A stretch of DNA of 5,737 nucleotides, taken from the NCBI GenBank assembly GCA_913052425.1, contig CAJXEG010000088.1, positions 1 through 5,737 on the forward strand, read 5' to 3'. Both the position numbers and the translations under genes were made by a program. Positions 1-5,737 of this stretch are shown one piece after another. The notes beneath the pieces are model-generated. The model ran no database searches, had not been told where the DNA came from, and saw only the letters and a program-made list of their open reading frames with translations. Positions within the stretch are counted from its first letter, which is position 1; every line of letters begins with the position of its first letter. This DNA is from an uncultured Flavobacteriaceae bacterium. GTDB taxonomy: Bacteria; Bacteroidota; Bacteroidia; Flavobacteriales; Flavobacteriaceae.

Positions 1-319
1 ATCTGTTGATATTGGTTGTGGTTGTTTTGGAGGGATGCTGTCCGGTCTGAATGGCGTATTGCTCTGCCGGAAGCCCAAAAGAATCGTAGCCCTGTGGATG
101 CAAAACATTAAATCCCGAATGCCTTTTGAATCGCGCAATGATATCACTGGCAATGTATCCCAAGGGATGACCTACATGAAGCCCTGCACCCGAAGGATAG
201 GGAAACATATCCAATACATAGTACTTGGGTTGATCGCTTTGTTTGTCTGCCTTAAAGGTTTTATGGATCGCCCAAAAGTCTTGCCACTTTTTTTCAATTT
301 GCAGAAAATCGTAATTCAT
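1..319 (-). CDS. leuS: Leucyl-tRNA synthetase, N-terminal part (cut by window edge)
   Basis: Class I aminoacyl-tRNA synthetase that charges tRNA-Leu with leucine in the cytoplasm. Only the first 106 codons are present; the gene continues beyond position 1. The reverse-strand translation begins [16 protein letters not shown] and carries the LeuRS N-terminal signature: [19 protein letters not shown] (about residues 37-55), containing the class I 'HIGH' ATP-binding motif as HVGH (48-51), then [17 protein letters not shown] (74-90) of the leucine-site region. The ATG at 319-317 puts the conserved block at the usual distance from the N-terminus, and no earlier in-frame ATG is apparent. The gene is transcribed divergently from ftsX across a 117-bp spacer. 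The editing domain, KMSKS loop and anticodon-binding domain lie outside the window, so integrity cannot be judged. Confidence 0.96.
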   Translation of the reverse strand, partial: MNYDFLQIEKKWQDFWAIHKTFKADKQSDQPKYYVLDMFPYPSGAGLHVGHPLGYIASDIIARFKRHSGFNVLHPQGYDSFGLPAEQYAIQTGQHPSKTTTTNINR

Positions 320-338
320 TAAGGCTTGTTTTTTGAAT

Positions 339-352
339 GCGTAAAAATACGC
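339..352. repeat. Spaced palindrome in the leuS/ftsX divergent region
   Basis: A perfect inverted repeat, GCGTA-AAAA-TACGC (5-bp arms, 4-bp centre), lies in the spacer between the divergent leuS and ftsX genes. It is 20 bp upstream of the leuS start and 84 bp upstream of the ftsX start. The minus strand of its centre reads TATTTTTA, a near match to the Bacteroidota -7 element, so a protein bound here could affect leuS transcription. It is not a good terminator: the stem is short and no gene ends here. Function is inferred from position only, and a chance occurrence is possible. Confidence 0.35.
342..349 (-). promoter_or_regulatory. Possible leuS -7 box
   Basis: The minus strand reads TATTTTTA, matching the Bacteroidota -7 consensus TAnnTTTG at all but the last base. 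Its first base is 30 nt upstream of the leuS ATG. A T-rich tract lies about 17 bp further upstream, but there is no clear -33 TTG, so this is a weak call. Confidence 0.25.
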
Positions 353-410
353 TTATTAAGGAAAGGAAAAAAAGTTTCGGCTCTCAAGCTTCTTTTTATT
401 GATGGTTTTT

Positions 411-418
411 TAATTTTA
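411..418 (+). promoter_or_regulatory. Possible ftsX operon -7 box
   Basis: TAATTTTA differs from the Bacteroidota -7 consensus TAnnTTTG only in the last base. It begins 26 nt before the ftsX ATG at 437, almost the same distance as the better box upstream of nadA (25 nt). Transcription from it would give a leader of roughly 10-15 nt. No convincing -33 element is visible. It would drive the ftsX-DUF3098-uppP-truB block. Confidence 0.3.
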
Positions 419-436
419 CTGAAACAAACTTTCCCG

Positions 437-1315
437 ATGCGGCAACTGCCTGAAGAAAGATTCAACAAGCGAAGACTGATTTCCACCTATTTTTCGGTGG
501 TGGTGAGCATTTCTTTGGTACTGTTTTTAACGGGTATCCTGGGTATATTGTTGGTCAATTCCAAAAAAGTAGCGGATCATTTTAAAGAGCAAATCGTAAT
601 GACGATCTATGTAAAAGACTCCGCCAAAGAGATCGAACTCAAGCAACTGCAAAAAACCTTGCGTTTGAATACCGCTACCAAAAACGTCATTTTTGTTTCC
701 AAAGAGGAGGCTTCCAAAAGACACGCCAACGAAATTGGGGAGGATTTTATGGAGTTTTTGGGATACAATCCACTGCTCAATTCTATGGATGTGTATTTTA
801 AGGCTAGCTTTTTGAACCCCGCCATGGTCTCCAAACTGAGTAAAGACATTGCGCTTTACAGCTACGTCAATGAAGTGGTCTACGATCAGCCGCTGCTGGA
901 GTTGTTGGATGAAAACATCAAAAAAATAACTTTTTGGATTTTGTTGGCCAGCGGCCTGTTCATTTTCGTGGCAGTTTTGTTGATCAACAGTTCCATTCGA
1001 CTGTCCATATACTCCAAAAGGCTGATCATCAAAACCATGCAATTGGTCGGGGCAACGAAAAGCTTTATCCGAAGACCCTTTATCAAAACCCACTTACTGA
1101 TGAGCACTCTGGGCGCGATCGTTGCCATGTCGGGAATGGCACTGGTGATTTATGAAATGCAAAAGCGATTTCCCGAATTGCAAATTTTTGACAATCCTTT
1201 GGAACCGGTACTGGTTTTTATCGGAGTCTTCCTTTTGGGTTTGGGGATCACAATTATAAGTACTTTCTTTGCCACACAACGCTATTTGAACTTAAAGTCC
1301 GACGCTGTAAACTAA
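437..1315 (+). CDS. ftsX: Cell-division permease-like protein FtsX
   Basis: Inner-membrane protein of the FtsX / MacB-FtsX permease family. In characterised bacteria it partners the ATPase FtsE and relays signals to periplasmic peptidoglycan hydrolases during division. The product is 292 aa. A cytoplasmic N-terminus (FNKRRLIS) leads to TM1 at about 19-41, followed by a large extracytoplasmic domain (about 42-164) and three C-terminal segments (about 165-186, 218-240, 256-278). The loop after TM2 holds the conserved stretch SSIRLSIYSKRLIIKTMQ and then LVGATKSFIRRPF, typical of Bacteroidota FtsX; the protein ends FATQRYLNLKSD, also typical. The open frame extends upstream to a TTG at 326, but ATG 437 is the only in-frame ATG there and gives the usual length and N-terminus. 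It is first in a tight block; the DUF3098 gene starts 9 bp after its stop. No ftsE is adjacent. Confidence 0.93.
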   Translation: MRQLPEERFNKRRLISTYFSVVVSISLVLFLTGILGILLVNSKKVADHFKEQIVMTIYVKDSAKEIELKQLQKTLRLNTATKNVIFVSKEEASKRHANEIGEDFMEFLGYNPLLNSMDVYFKASFLNPAMVSKLSKDIALYSYVNEVVYDQPLLELLDENIKKITFWILLASGLFIFVAVLLINSSIRLSIYSKRLIIKTMQLVGATKSFIRRPFIKTHLLMSTLGAIVAMSGMALVIYEMQKRFPELQIFDNPLEPVLVFIGVFLLGLGITIISTFFATQRYLNLKSDAVN

Positions 1316-1324
1316 AATCTTAAG

Positions 1325-1570
1325 ATGAGTGACCAAAGCCCAAAAAAGGAATTCCTGTTCAGCAAAAGAAACTATCGATTTTTGCTCCTTTCACTGGCTG
1401 TAATTGCCCTGGGCTTTATCATCATGGCAGGCGGAGGAAGTGAAGACCCCAATATTTTCAATCCCGAAATTTTTAATTTCCGCAGAATCAGATTGGCTCC
1501 CACCATCGTACTGATGGGTTTTGGCCTTGCGATTTACGCCATGTTAATGCCTCCAAAAAAACATAAATGA
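1325..1570 (+). CDS. Small two-TM membrane protein, DUF3098-like
   Basis: An 81-aa protein of unknown function that I recognise as DUF3098-like, a family found in Bacteroidota. A cytoplasmic-looking N-terminus (KKEFLFSKRNYRF) is followed by TM1 at about 17-35. A conserved loop (36-56) then contains MAGGGSEDPNIFNPEIFNF and an RRIRLAP junction, with TM2 at about 57-75 and a basic tail PPKKHK. The positive charges at both ends and on the RRIR stretch do not settle the topology. It lies 9 bp after ftsX and its stop overlaps the uppP start as ATGA (1567-1570), so it is probably co-transcribed with both and translationally coupled to uppP. That placement suggests an envelope role, which is an inference; no catalytic motif is visible. 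There is no clear Shine-Dalgarno sequence. Confidence 0.88.
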   Translation: MSDQSPKKEFLFSKRNYRFLLLSLAVIALGFIIMAGGGSEDPNIFNPEIFNFRRIRLAPTIVLMGFGLAIYAMLMPPKKHK

Positions 1571-2355
1571 GTGCGCTAGAAACGCTGATTCTTGGTATCG
1601 TTCAGGGTCTAACAGAGTTTTTGCCTGTTTCTTCCAGCGGACATCTGGAATTGGTCAAAGCCGTTTTTGGCAGTGATTACCAGCAACAGCAAGGCTTGCT
1701 GATCACCATTTCGCTCCACGCCGCAACAGCCTTTAGTACCCTTTTTGTCTTTAGAAAAGACATCGCATTGATCCTTTCCGATTTGTTGTACTTCAAAAAG
1801 GGCGAGAGTTTGAATTTCAGTATAAAAATTCTCCTTTCCATGATTCCGGCAGTGATCATCGGTCTTTTTTTCGAAGACTTTATAGCCTCTCTTTTTAATG
1901 GCAAAATCGCCTTGGTAGGTGCCATGTTGATGATTACGGCCATACTTTTGTTTTTGGCAGATCGTGTTCATGAGAACAACAAAAAATTAAATTACAACAA
2001 CGCCTTTGCCATAGGTTTCATTCAGGCCATAGCCATTCTCCCAGGTATTTCCAGAAGTGGCGCCACCATCGCACTGGCTGTATTGCTGAAGATTGACCGC
2101 GACAAGGCAGCCCGATTTTCTTTCCTTATGGTCATTCCCTTGATTTTGGGAAGTATGGCCAAGAGCATTCTGGACGGGGACTTGAGTCAAGAAAGTACCG
2201 ATTTGTTTCCTTTGTTGGTGGGTTTTGTCAGTGCCTTTATTACCGGGGTTTTTGCCTGTCGATGGATGATTGCCTTGGTGAAAAAAAGCCAACTCAAATA
2301 CTTTAGTTTCTATTGTATAGCGGTCGGAATACTTGCCATCCTTTTTAGTTTGTGA
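1567..2355 (+). CDS. uppP: Undecaprenyl-diphosphatase UppP (BacA family)
   Basis: Integral membrane enzyme that removes a phosphate from undecaprenyl diphosphate to regenerate the lipid carrier for peptidoglycan and other surface glycans; family members confer bacitracin tolerance. The 262-aa product has the family length and is almost entirely hydrophobic helices. The first conserved block is IVQGLTEFLPVSSSGHLELV (11-30), with the (E/Q)xxxE motif as Q13/E17 and the serine-rich SSSGH (22-26). A second conserved segment is SLHAATAFSTLFVFRKD (49-65). The second active-site block is LPGISRSGATIAL (158-170), with the phosphate-binding Arg163. Gln at the first acidic position is an accepted variant of this motif. 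The start overlaps the previous stop by 4 bp (ATGA), and the stop is one base before the truB ATG, indicating one operon. Confidence 0.97.
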   Translation: MSALETLILGIVQGLTEFLPVSSSGHLELVKAVFGSDYQQQQGLLITISLHAATAFSTLFVFRKDIALILSDLLYFKKGESLNFSIKILLSMIPAVIIGLFFEDFIASLFNGKIALVGAMLMITAILLFLADRVHENNKKLNYNNAFAIGFIQAIAILPGISRSGATIALAVLLKIDRDKAARFSFLMVIPLILGSMAKSILDGDLSQESTDLFPLLVGFVSAFITGVFACRWMIALVKKSQLKYFSFYCIAVGILAILFSL

Positions 2356-2356
2356 G

Positions 2357-3055
2357 ATGAATTTATCACTTGAATCCGTTTTGGAGGGTCAACTGTTGTT
2401 GGTGGACAAACCGCTGGAATGGACTTCATTCCAAGCGGTCAACAAATTGAGGTGGGCTTTAAAAAAGAAATACAAGCTCAAAAAACTCAAAGTAGGCCAT
2501 GCGGGAACCCTTGATCCTTTGGCCACAGGACTACTGCTGATTTGTACCGGAAAAATGACCAAAAAAATCAGCGAAATACAAGCCCTGGAAAAAGCCTATA
2601 CCGGAACCATCACGCTGGGGGCAAGCACACCCTCATATGATCTGGAAACCGCCATAGATCAAAATTTCCCCATAGATCACATCACAAAGCAGCAAATCAA
2701 TACAGTCAAAAAAATATTTGAAGGGGAAATTGACCAATACCCTCCCATTTTCTCTGCCATCAAAAAAGATGGCAAACGGCTATATGAATACGCCAGAAGT
2801 GGAGAAAAAACAAAAATTGAAGCCAGAAAAGTCACCCTCTACGCATTTGATTTTACCCAAATCGATCTGCCCCAGCTCCACTTTCACATCAGGTGTTCCA
2901 AAGGAACTTACATTCGCTCCTTGGCCCACGATTTTGGCAAAGCCCTCCAATCCGGGGCGCATTTGAGCCAGTTGAGAAGAACAGCCATAGGTGCCTACCG
3001 GGTAGCAAATGCCCTTACCCCCGATCAAATCACAGAGCAACTGGAAGGATTATAA
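2357..3055 (+). CDS. truB: tRNA pseudouridine-55 synthase TruB
   Basis: Converts U55 in the T-loop of elongator tRNAs to pseudouridine in the cytoplasm. The 232-aa product opens with LLLVDKPLEWTSFQAV (13-28). It carries the catalytic motif VGHAGTLDPLATGLLL (46-61) with the nucleophilic Asp53, then YPPIFSAIKKDGKRLYEYAR (128-147) and the C-terminal KGTYIRSLAHDFG (182-194), all characteristic of TruB. It is short because it ends after the catalytic core, with no room for a full PUA RNA-binding domain; this is common among bacterial TruB proteins. The frame stays open back to a TTG at 2333 inside uppP, but the ATG at 2357, one base after the uppP stop, gives the normal N-terminus. It is the last gene of the first block. 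A 12-bp palindrome spans its stop codon, but no terminator follows. Confidence 0.96.
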   Translation: MNLSLESVLEGQLLLVDKPLEWTSFQAVNKLRWALKKKYKLKKLKVGHAGTLDPLATGLLLICTGKMTKKISEIQALEKAYTGTITLGASTPSYDLETAIDQNFPIDHITKQQINTVKKIFEGEIDQYPPIFSAIKKDGKRLYEYARSGEKTKIEARKVTLYAFDFTQIDLPQLHFHIRCSKGTYIRSLAHDFGKALQSGAHLSQLRRTAIGAYRVANALTPDQITEQLEGL

Positions 3056-3088
3056 TCCGTGGATGAACTTTTAGTCCTTGATTTTTAA

Positions 3089-3096
3089 TAATTTTG
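3089..3096 (+). promoter_or_regulatory. Probable nadA -7 promoter box
   Basis: TAATTTTG is a perfect match to the Bacteroidota -7 consensus TAnnTTTG, in the only sizeable gap (58 bp) between plus-strand genes. It begins 25 nt before the nadA ATG, predicting a leader of about 12 nt. The -33 element is poor: a TTTT at 3069-3072 is the nearest candidate, with 16 bp between. It would allow nadABC to be transcribed apart from truB, though no terminator separates them and read-through is likely. Confidence 0.5.
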
Positions 3097-3101
3097 TATT
3101 A

Positions 3102-3113
3102 AATCATTTGATT
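3102..3113. repeat. Inverted repeat abutting the nadA start
   Basis: AATCA-TT-TGATT is a perfect 12-bp inverted repeat ending at the base before the nadA ATG and starting 6 bp after the -7 box, so it covers the predicted transcription start and leader. That is a classic place for a repressor operator, but the region is AT-rich and the arms are only 5 bp, so chance is a real alternative. I cannot match it to a known NAD regulator site. Confidence 0.3.
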
Positions 3114-4109
3114 ATGCAACTCTCTTCAGATGAGGTAGCGGTAAGATTGGCCCAAAAGGGTTACTTGGATATGGAAATCCCGCAAGGGCTGGATTTAATA
3201 TCAGCAATCAAACGACTCAAAAAAGAAAAAAAGGCGGTTTTGCTGGCGCACTACTATCAAGAAGCCGAAATTCAGGAGTTGGCCGACTATCTGGGCGACA
3301 GCCTGTATTTGGCTCAGGCAGCAGAAAAAGTAGCGGCCGAAATGATTGTTTTTGCCGGAGTGCATTTTATGGCCGAAACCGCAAAAATCATCAACCCTGC
3401 CAAAAAAGTCATCCTCCCTGATCTGAATGCCGGCTGCTCGCTTGCCGATTCCTGCCCACCGGAGGATTTTAAAAAATTCATTGACCAATATCCCGGTGCA
3501 CATGTGGTGACCTACATCAATTGCTCCGCAGAAATCAAGGCGTTGAGTACCATAGTATGTACTTCGAGCAATGCCGTTAGGGTCATAGATTCCATACCCG
3601 AAGGAGAGACCATCATTTTCGCCCCCGACAAAAACCTGGGGCGTTATCTGATCAAAGAAACCGGAAGAGACATGATCCTATGGGACGGATCTTGTATCGT
3701 TCACGAGGCCTTTTCATTTGAAAGAATTCTGACCCTCGCCAAGGAAAATCCCACCGCCAAATTCATCGCTCACCCGGAAAGCGAATCTCAAGTCCTTGAC
3801 ATTGCACACTATATTGGCAGTACTTCGGGCTTGTTAAATTTTGTGCAGAAAGATTCGGCACAAAGCTTTATCGTGGCTACCGAAGCCGGAATCCTTTATG
3901 AAATGAAAAAACGCTGCCCCGAAAAGACCTTTATTCCTGCACCCGTAGAGGACGAAACTTGTGCTTGCAGCGAATGTGCCTTTATGAAACTCAATACACT
4001 GGAAAAACTATATCTGTGCTTGGAACACGAACAACCCGAGGTGCAACTTTCTGAAAGCCTGATCGAAAAAGCCAAACTTCCTATTACCAGAATGCTAAAG
4101 CTAGGCTAA
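3114..4109 (+). CDS. nadA: Quinolinate synthase NadA
   Basis: Cytoplasmic [4Fe-4S] enzyme that condenses iminoaspartate with dihydroxyacetone phosphate to quinolinate, the second step of de novo NAD synthesis. The product is 331 aa. Family motifs in order: [20 protein letters not shown] (43-62), [10 protein letters not shown] (83-92), [13 protein letters not shown] (102-114), [10 protein letters not shown] (149-158), [11 protein letters not shown] (190-200), AHPES (219-223) and [19 protein letters not shown] (281-299). The three cluster ligands are expected at Cys108, Cys194 and, by position before 'xxMKLNTLE', Cys288. Cys283 and Cys285 form an extra CxCxxC group at the third site. The open frame extends to a TTG at 3078, but the ATG at 3114 gives a normal length and lies just downstream of the promoter-like box. 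nadB starts 4 bp after the stop. Confidence 0.97.
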   Translation: MQLSSDEVAVRLAQKGYLDMEIPQGLDLISAIKRLKKEKKAVLLAHYYQEAEIQELADYLGDSLYLAQAAEKVAAEMIVFAGVHFMAETAKIINPAKKVILPDLNAGCSLADSCPPEDFKKFIDQYPGAHVVTYINCSAEIKALSTIVCTSSNAVRVIDSIPEGETIIFAPDKNLGRYLIKETGRDMILWDGSCIVHEAFSFERILTLAKENPTAKFIAHPESESQVLDIAHYIGSTSGLLNFVQKDSAQSFIVATEAGILYEMKKRCPEKTFIPAPVEDETCACSECAFMKLNTLEKLYLCLEHEQPEVQLSESLIEKAKLPITRMLKLG

Positions 4110-4113
4110 TAAT

Positions 4114-5670
4114 ATGGATACCAACATACTCGTTATAGGAAGTGGTATTTCCGGATTGACCTATGCCATCAAAATAGCAGAGCAAAATCCAAGTCTTGAA
4201 ATCGTTATCATTTCAAAAAACAGCCTACTGGAAAGCAATACCAGATATGCCCAAGGAGGGATCGCTGTGGTCTCCAACTTTAAGAAAGATTCTTTTAACA
4301 AACACGTGGAGGACACTTTGATCGCCGGAGCGGGGGAATGCGACAGGCAGGTGGTCGAATTTGTAGTAAAAGAGGGACACGAACGCCTGCAAGAATTGAT
4401 CGACTGGGGAACCCATTTCGACAAACAAAAAAATGGATTACACCTCACCCAAGAAGGGGGGCATTCCGAAAAAAGAATTGTTCACCACAAGGACAAAACC
4501 GGACTTGAAATTCAGAAATCCCTGATCCGGAAAATCAAAACTTTCCCCAATATCTCGCTTTTGGAAAACCACACTTTGGTTGACTTGATCACAGACCACC
4601 ATAGTGGAAGCGACTACAAAAGGTGTTATGGCGCCTATGTCATATCCAATTTGGAACAGGAGATCATCAAGATTTCAGCGCAAATCACCGTATTGAGTAC
4701 CGGAGGCGCGGGTCAACTTTTCTCCCATACCACCAATCCCGAAAATGCTACCGGGGATGGCTTGGGGGCGGCCTACAGAGCCAAGGTCTATATGGAAGGA
4801 CTGCCGTTTGTTCAGTTTCACCCCACTGCCCTTTATCCCAAAATCAACGGAAATACTTTTTTGATTTCAGAGGCCGTTCGCGGAGAAGGCGGCATTTTAA
4901 AAAGTGTGTCCGGCAAAAGATTCATGACCGATTATCACCCCAAAGCCGAACTTGCTCCAAGGGACATTGTCGCCCGATCCATTGCCGAAGTGGTCAATGA
5001 AACCGGAGATGACTGTGTTCTTTTGGACTGTCAAGACATCAGCGAAAAAGAATTTAAAAATCAGTTTCCTACCATTCAGGAGAACTGTCAAAAGGTTGGG
5101 ATCAATCCTCCCAAGGACTCCATTCCGGTGATCCCTGCGGCACACTATTTCTGTGGGGGCATCAGTGTCAATCACTTTGGAGAAACGAAACTCAAAGGCT
5201 TATACGCCATAGGAGAATGTAGCTATACAGGCCTGCACGGTGCCAATCGTTTGGCCTCCAATTCACTGCTGGAATCCCTGGTTTTTTCCCATCGGGCGGC
5301 ACTGGACTCCCTCGATCAAATCAAAGGAGACCTGCCTCCACCAGATTTCTACCTCCAGCTACCCGAATGGAAAGAAGAACATTATATCTCCAATGAAAAA
5401 ATCAGCGCCATCGGCCGTATGAAAAAACAATTGCAAAATTTAATGACAGCCAAAGTGGGTATTTTCAAAACCTCACAAGGACTGACAGAGGCCGAAATGG
5501 AGTTAAAAAATATTTTCTTGGAAACCCAAGATATTTACCGTCAAAACAAATTGACATTGGGAATTTGTGAATTAAGAAATATGGTGAGTGTGGCCTATTT
5601 GATGATCAAACAATCACAAGACTTAAAACAAAATAAAGGAGTTTTTTACAATCAAGACTACGTTGAATAA
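4114..5670 (+). CDS. nadB: L-aspartate oxidase NadB
   Basis: FAD enzyme that oxidises L-aspartate to iminoaspartate, the unstable substrate of NadA; it belongs to the succinate dehydrogenase / fumarate reductase flavoprotein family. The product is 518 aa and full length. The N-terminal dinucleotide-binding motif is ILVIGSGISGLTYA (5-18). Further family motifs are SNTRYAQGGIAVV (41-53), STGGAG (195-200), NATGDGLGAAYRA (211-223), QFHPTALY (234-241), EAVRGEGG (253-260), ELAPRDIVARSI (279-290), PAAHYFCGGI (341-350) and GLHGANRLASNSLLES (373-388). By motif alignment His236, Glu253, Arg283, His344 and Arg379 correspond to E. coli active-site His244, Glu260, Arg290, His351 and Arg386. A helical C-terminal domain (about 430-500) ends with the usual FYNQDY-type tail. 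It sits 4 bp after nadA, and nadC probably starts inside its last codons. Confidence 0.97.
   Translation: MDTNILVIGSGISGLTYAIKIAEQNPSLEIVIISKNSLLESNTRYAQGGIAVVSNFKKDSFNKHVEDTLIAGAGECDRQVVEFVVKEGHERLQELIDWGTHFDKQKNGLHLTQEGGHSEKRIVHHKDKTGLEIQKSLIRKIKTFPNISLLENHTLVDLITDHHSGSDYKRCYGAYVISNLEQEIIKISAQITVLSTGGAGQLFSHTTNPENATGDGLGAAYRAKVYMEGLPFVQFHPTALYPKINGNTFLISEAVRGEGGILKSVSGKRFMTDYHPKAELAPRDIVARSIAEVVNETGDDCVLLDCQDISEKEFKNQFPTIQENCQKVGINPPKDSIPVIPAAHYFCGGISVNHFGETKLKGLYAIGECSYTGLHGANRLASNSLLESLVFSHRAALDSLDQIKGDLPPPDFYLQLPEWKEEHYISNEKISAIGRMKKQLQNLMTAKVGIFKTSQGLTEAEMELKNIFLETQDIYRQNKLTLGICELRNMVSVAYLMIKQSQDLKQNKGVFYNQDYVE
5635..5641 (+). promoter_or_regulatory. Shine-Dalgarno-like AAAGGAG near the end of nadB
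   Basis: AAAGGAG is a good anti-SD match, rare among the translation starts of this window. It lies within the nadB coding sequence, 21 nt before the proposed nadC TTG at 5663, which is too far for ordinary spacing. No in-frame ATG, GTG or TTG lies at a normal distance, so it may simply encode the nadB residues Lys-Gly-Val. Confidence 0.25.
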
Positions 5671-5737
5671 TTTTTACAACATCCATAAAGACGCCATTGA
5701 TCGCTTTATTGATCAAGCCCTGGAGGAAGACATCGAA
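5663..5737 (+). CDS. nadC: Nicotinate-nucleotide pyrophosphorylase NadC, N-terminus (cut by window edge)
   Basis: Quinolinate phosphoribosyltransferase, which makes nicotinate mononucleotide from quinolinate and PRPP with loss of CO2. Only 25 codons are visible, ending IDRFIDQALEEDIE, which fits the NadC N-terminal helix that normally runs into a conserved 'EDxGxGDxT' motif just past the edge. Identification rests on this short match plus position directly after nadA and nadB. The start is inferred as TTG 5663-5665: there is no ATG or GTG in frame between the upstream stop (5624-5626) and the window end, and TTG leaves a leader of typical length. This start overlaps the nadB stop by 8 bp, suggesting translational coupling. 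A sequence error hiding an ATG cannot be excluded. Confidence 0.82.
   Translation, partial: MNNFYNIHKDAIDRFIDQALEEDIE

Noticed and set aside
35..322. 95-codon plus-strand frame over the start region
   Set aside because: The opposite strand encodes the unmistakable LeuRS N-terminus, and this frame has no recognisable features.
326..436. Extended ftsX reading frame from TTG 326
   Set aside because: The extra 37 codons do not resemble FtsX N-termini and run through the promoter region; ATG 437 gives the normal 292-aa protein.
527..1093. 188-codon open frame on the minus strand, antisense to ftsX
   Set aside because: Its translation is rich in Gln, His, Phe and Gly without domain features, and it lies fully opposite the well-supported ftsX. 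It is a shadow frame.
1603..1617. Gln13 instead of Glu at the first position of the UppP (E/Q)xxxE motif, considered as a damaged active site
   Set aside because: Gln at this position is an accepted family variant, and the remaining active-site residues (Glu17, the SSSGH motif, Arg163) are present.
3047..3058. Perfect 12-bp palindrome GGATTATAATCC across the truB stop codon, considered as a terminator
   Set aside because: Once a loop is allowed the stem is only 4 bp, and no T-run directly follows. It is insufficient for an intrinsic terminator, and half of it is coding sequence.
3227..3233. A AAA AAG heptamer in nadA in the slippery-frame register (also in truB at 2461-2467), considered as programmed -1 frameshifting
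   Set aside because: Both lie in Lys-rich stretches of full-length conserved enzymes, with no convincing stimulatory structure and no meaningful alternative product.
4623..5000. 125-codon plus-strand frame inside nadB
   Set aside because: Arg/His/Ser-rich out-of-frame reading of nadB, whose motifs continue intact through this stretch.

Overview
The window is an ordinary core-chromosome segment of a member of the Bacteroidota. The lineage call rests on several things. The small DUF3098-type membrane protein sits between ftsX and uppP, which to my knowledge is a Bacteroidota arrangement. The ftsX, uppP, truB and nad proteins have Bacteroidota-like sequences. There is almost no Shine-Dalgarno signal before most starts, and -7 elements of the TAnnTTTG type lie just upstream of two starts. 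Base composition looks moderately AT-rich (not counted). Nothing resembles a mobile element, prophage, CRISPR array, tRNA or rRNA.

Layout: positions 1-319, on the minus strand, hold the first 106 codons of leuS (leucyl-tRNA synthetase), cut by the window edge. A 117-bp divergent intergenic region (320-436) follows, with a spaced palindrome and weak promoter-like boxes. From 437 every gene runs on the plus strand. A tight first block is ftsX (437-1315), a DUF3098-like small membrane protein (1325-1570), uppP (1567-2355) and truB (2357-3055), with junctions of +9, -4 and +1 bp. After a 58-bp gap holding a good -7 box and a small inverted repeat comes the second block: nadA (3114-4109), nadB (4114-5670) and the first 25 codons of nadC (from a probable TTG at 5663), with junctions of +4 and -8 bp.

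Functionally, the first block combines cell-envelope and division functions (FtsX; UppP recycling of the undecaprenyl carrier) with tRNA pseudouridylation (TruB). The second is the complete branch from aspartate to nicotinate mononucleotide: NadB oxidises aspartate to iminoaspartate, NadA condenses it with dihydroxyacetone phosphate to quinolinate, and NadC phosphoribosylates quinolinate.

I see no convincing undescribed system. The points most worth a second look are the uncharacterised DUF3098 protein coupled to uppP, FtsX without an adjacent ftsE, the candidate operators upstream of leuS/ftsX and at nadA, and the unusual start region of nadC. All complete genes look intact, with the expected catalytic residues.
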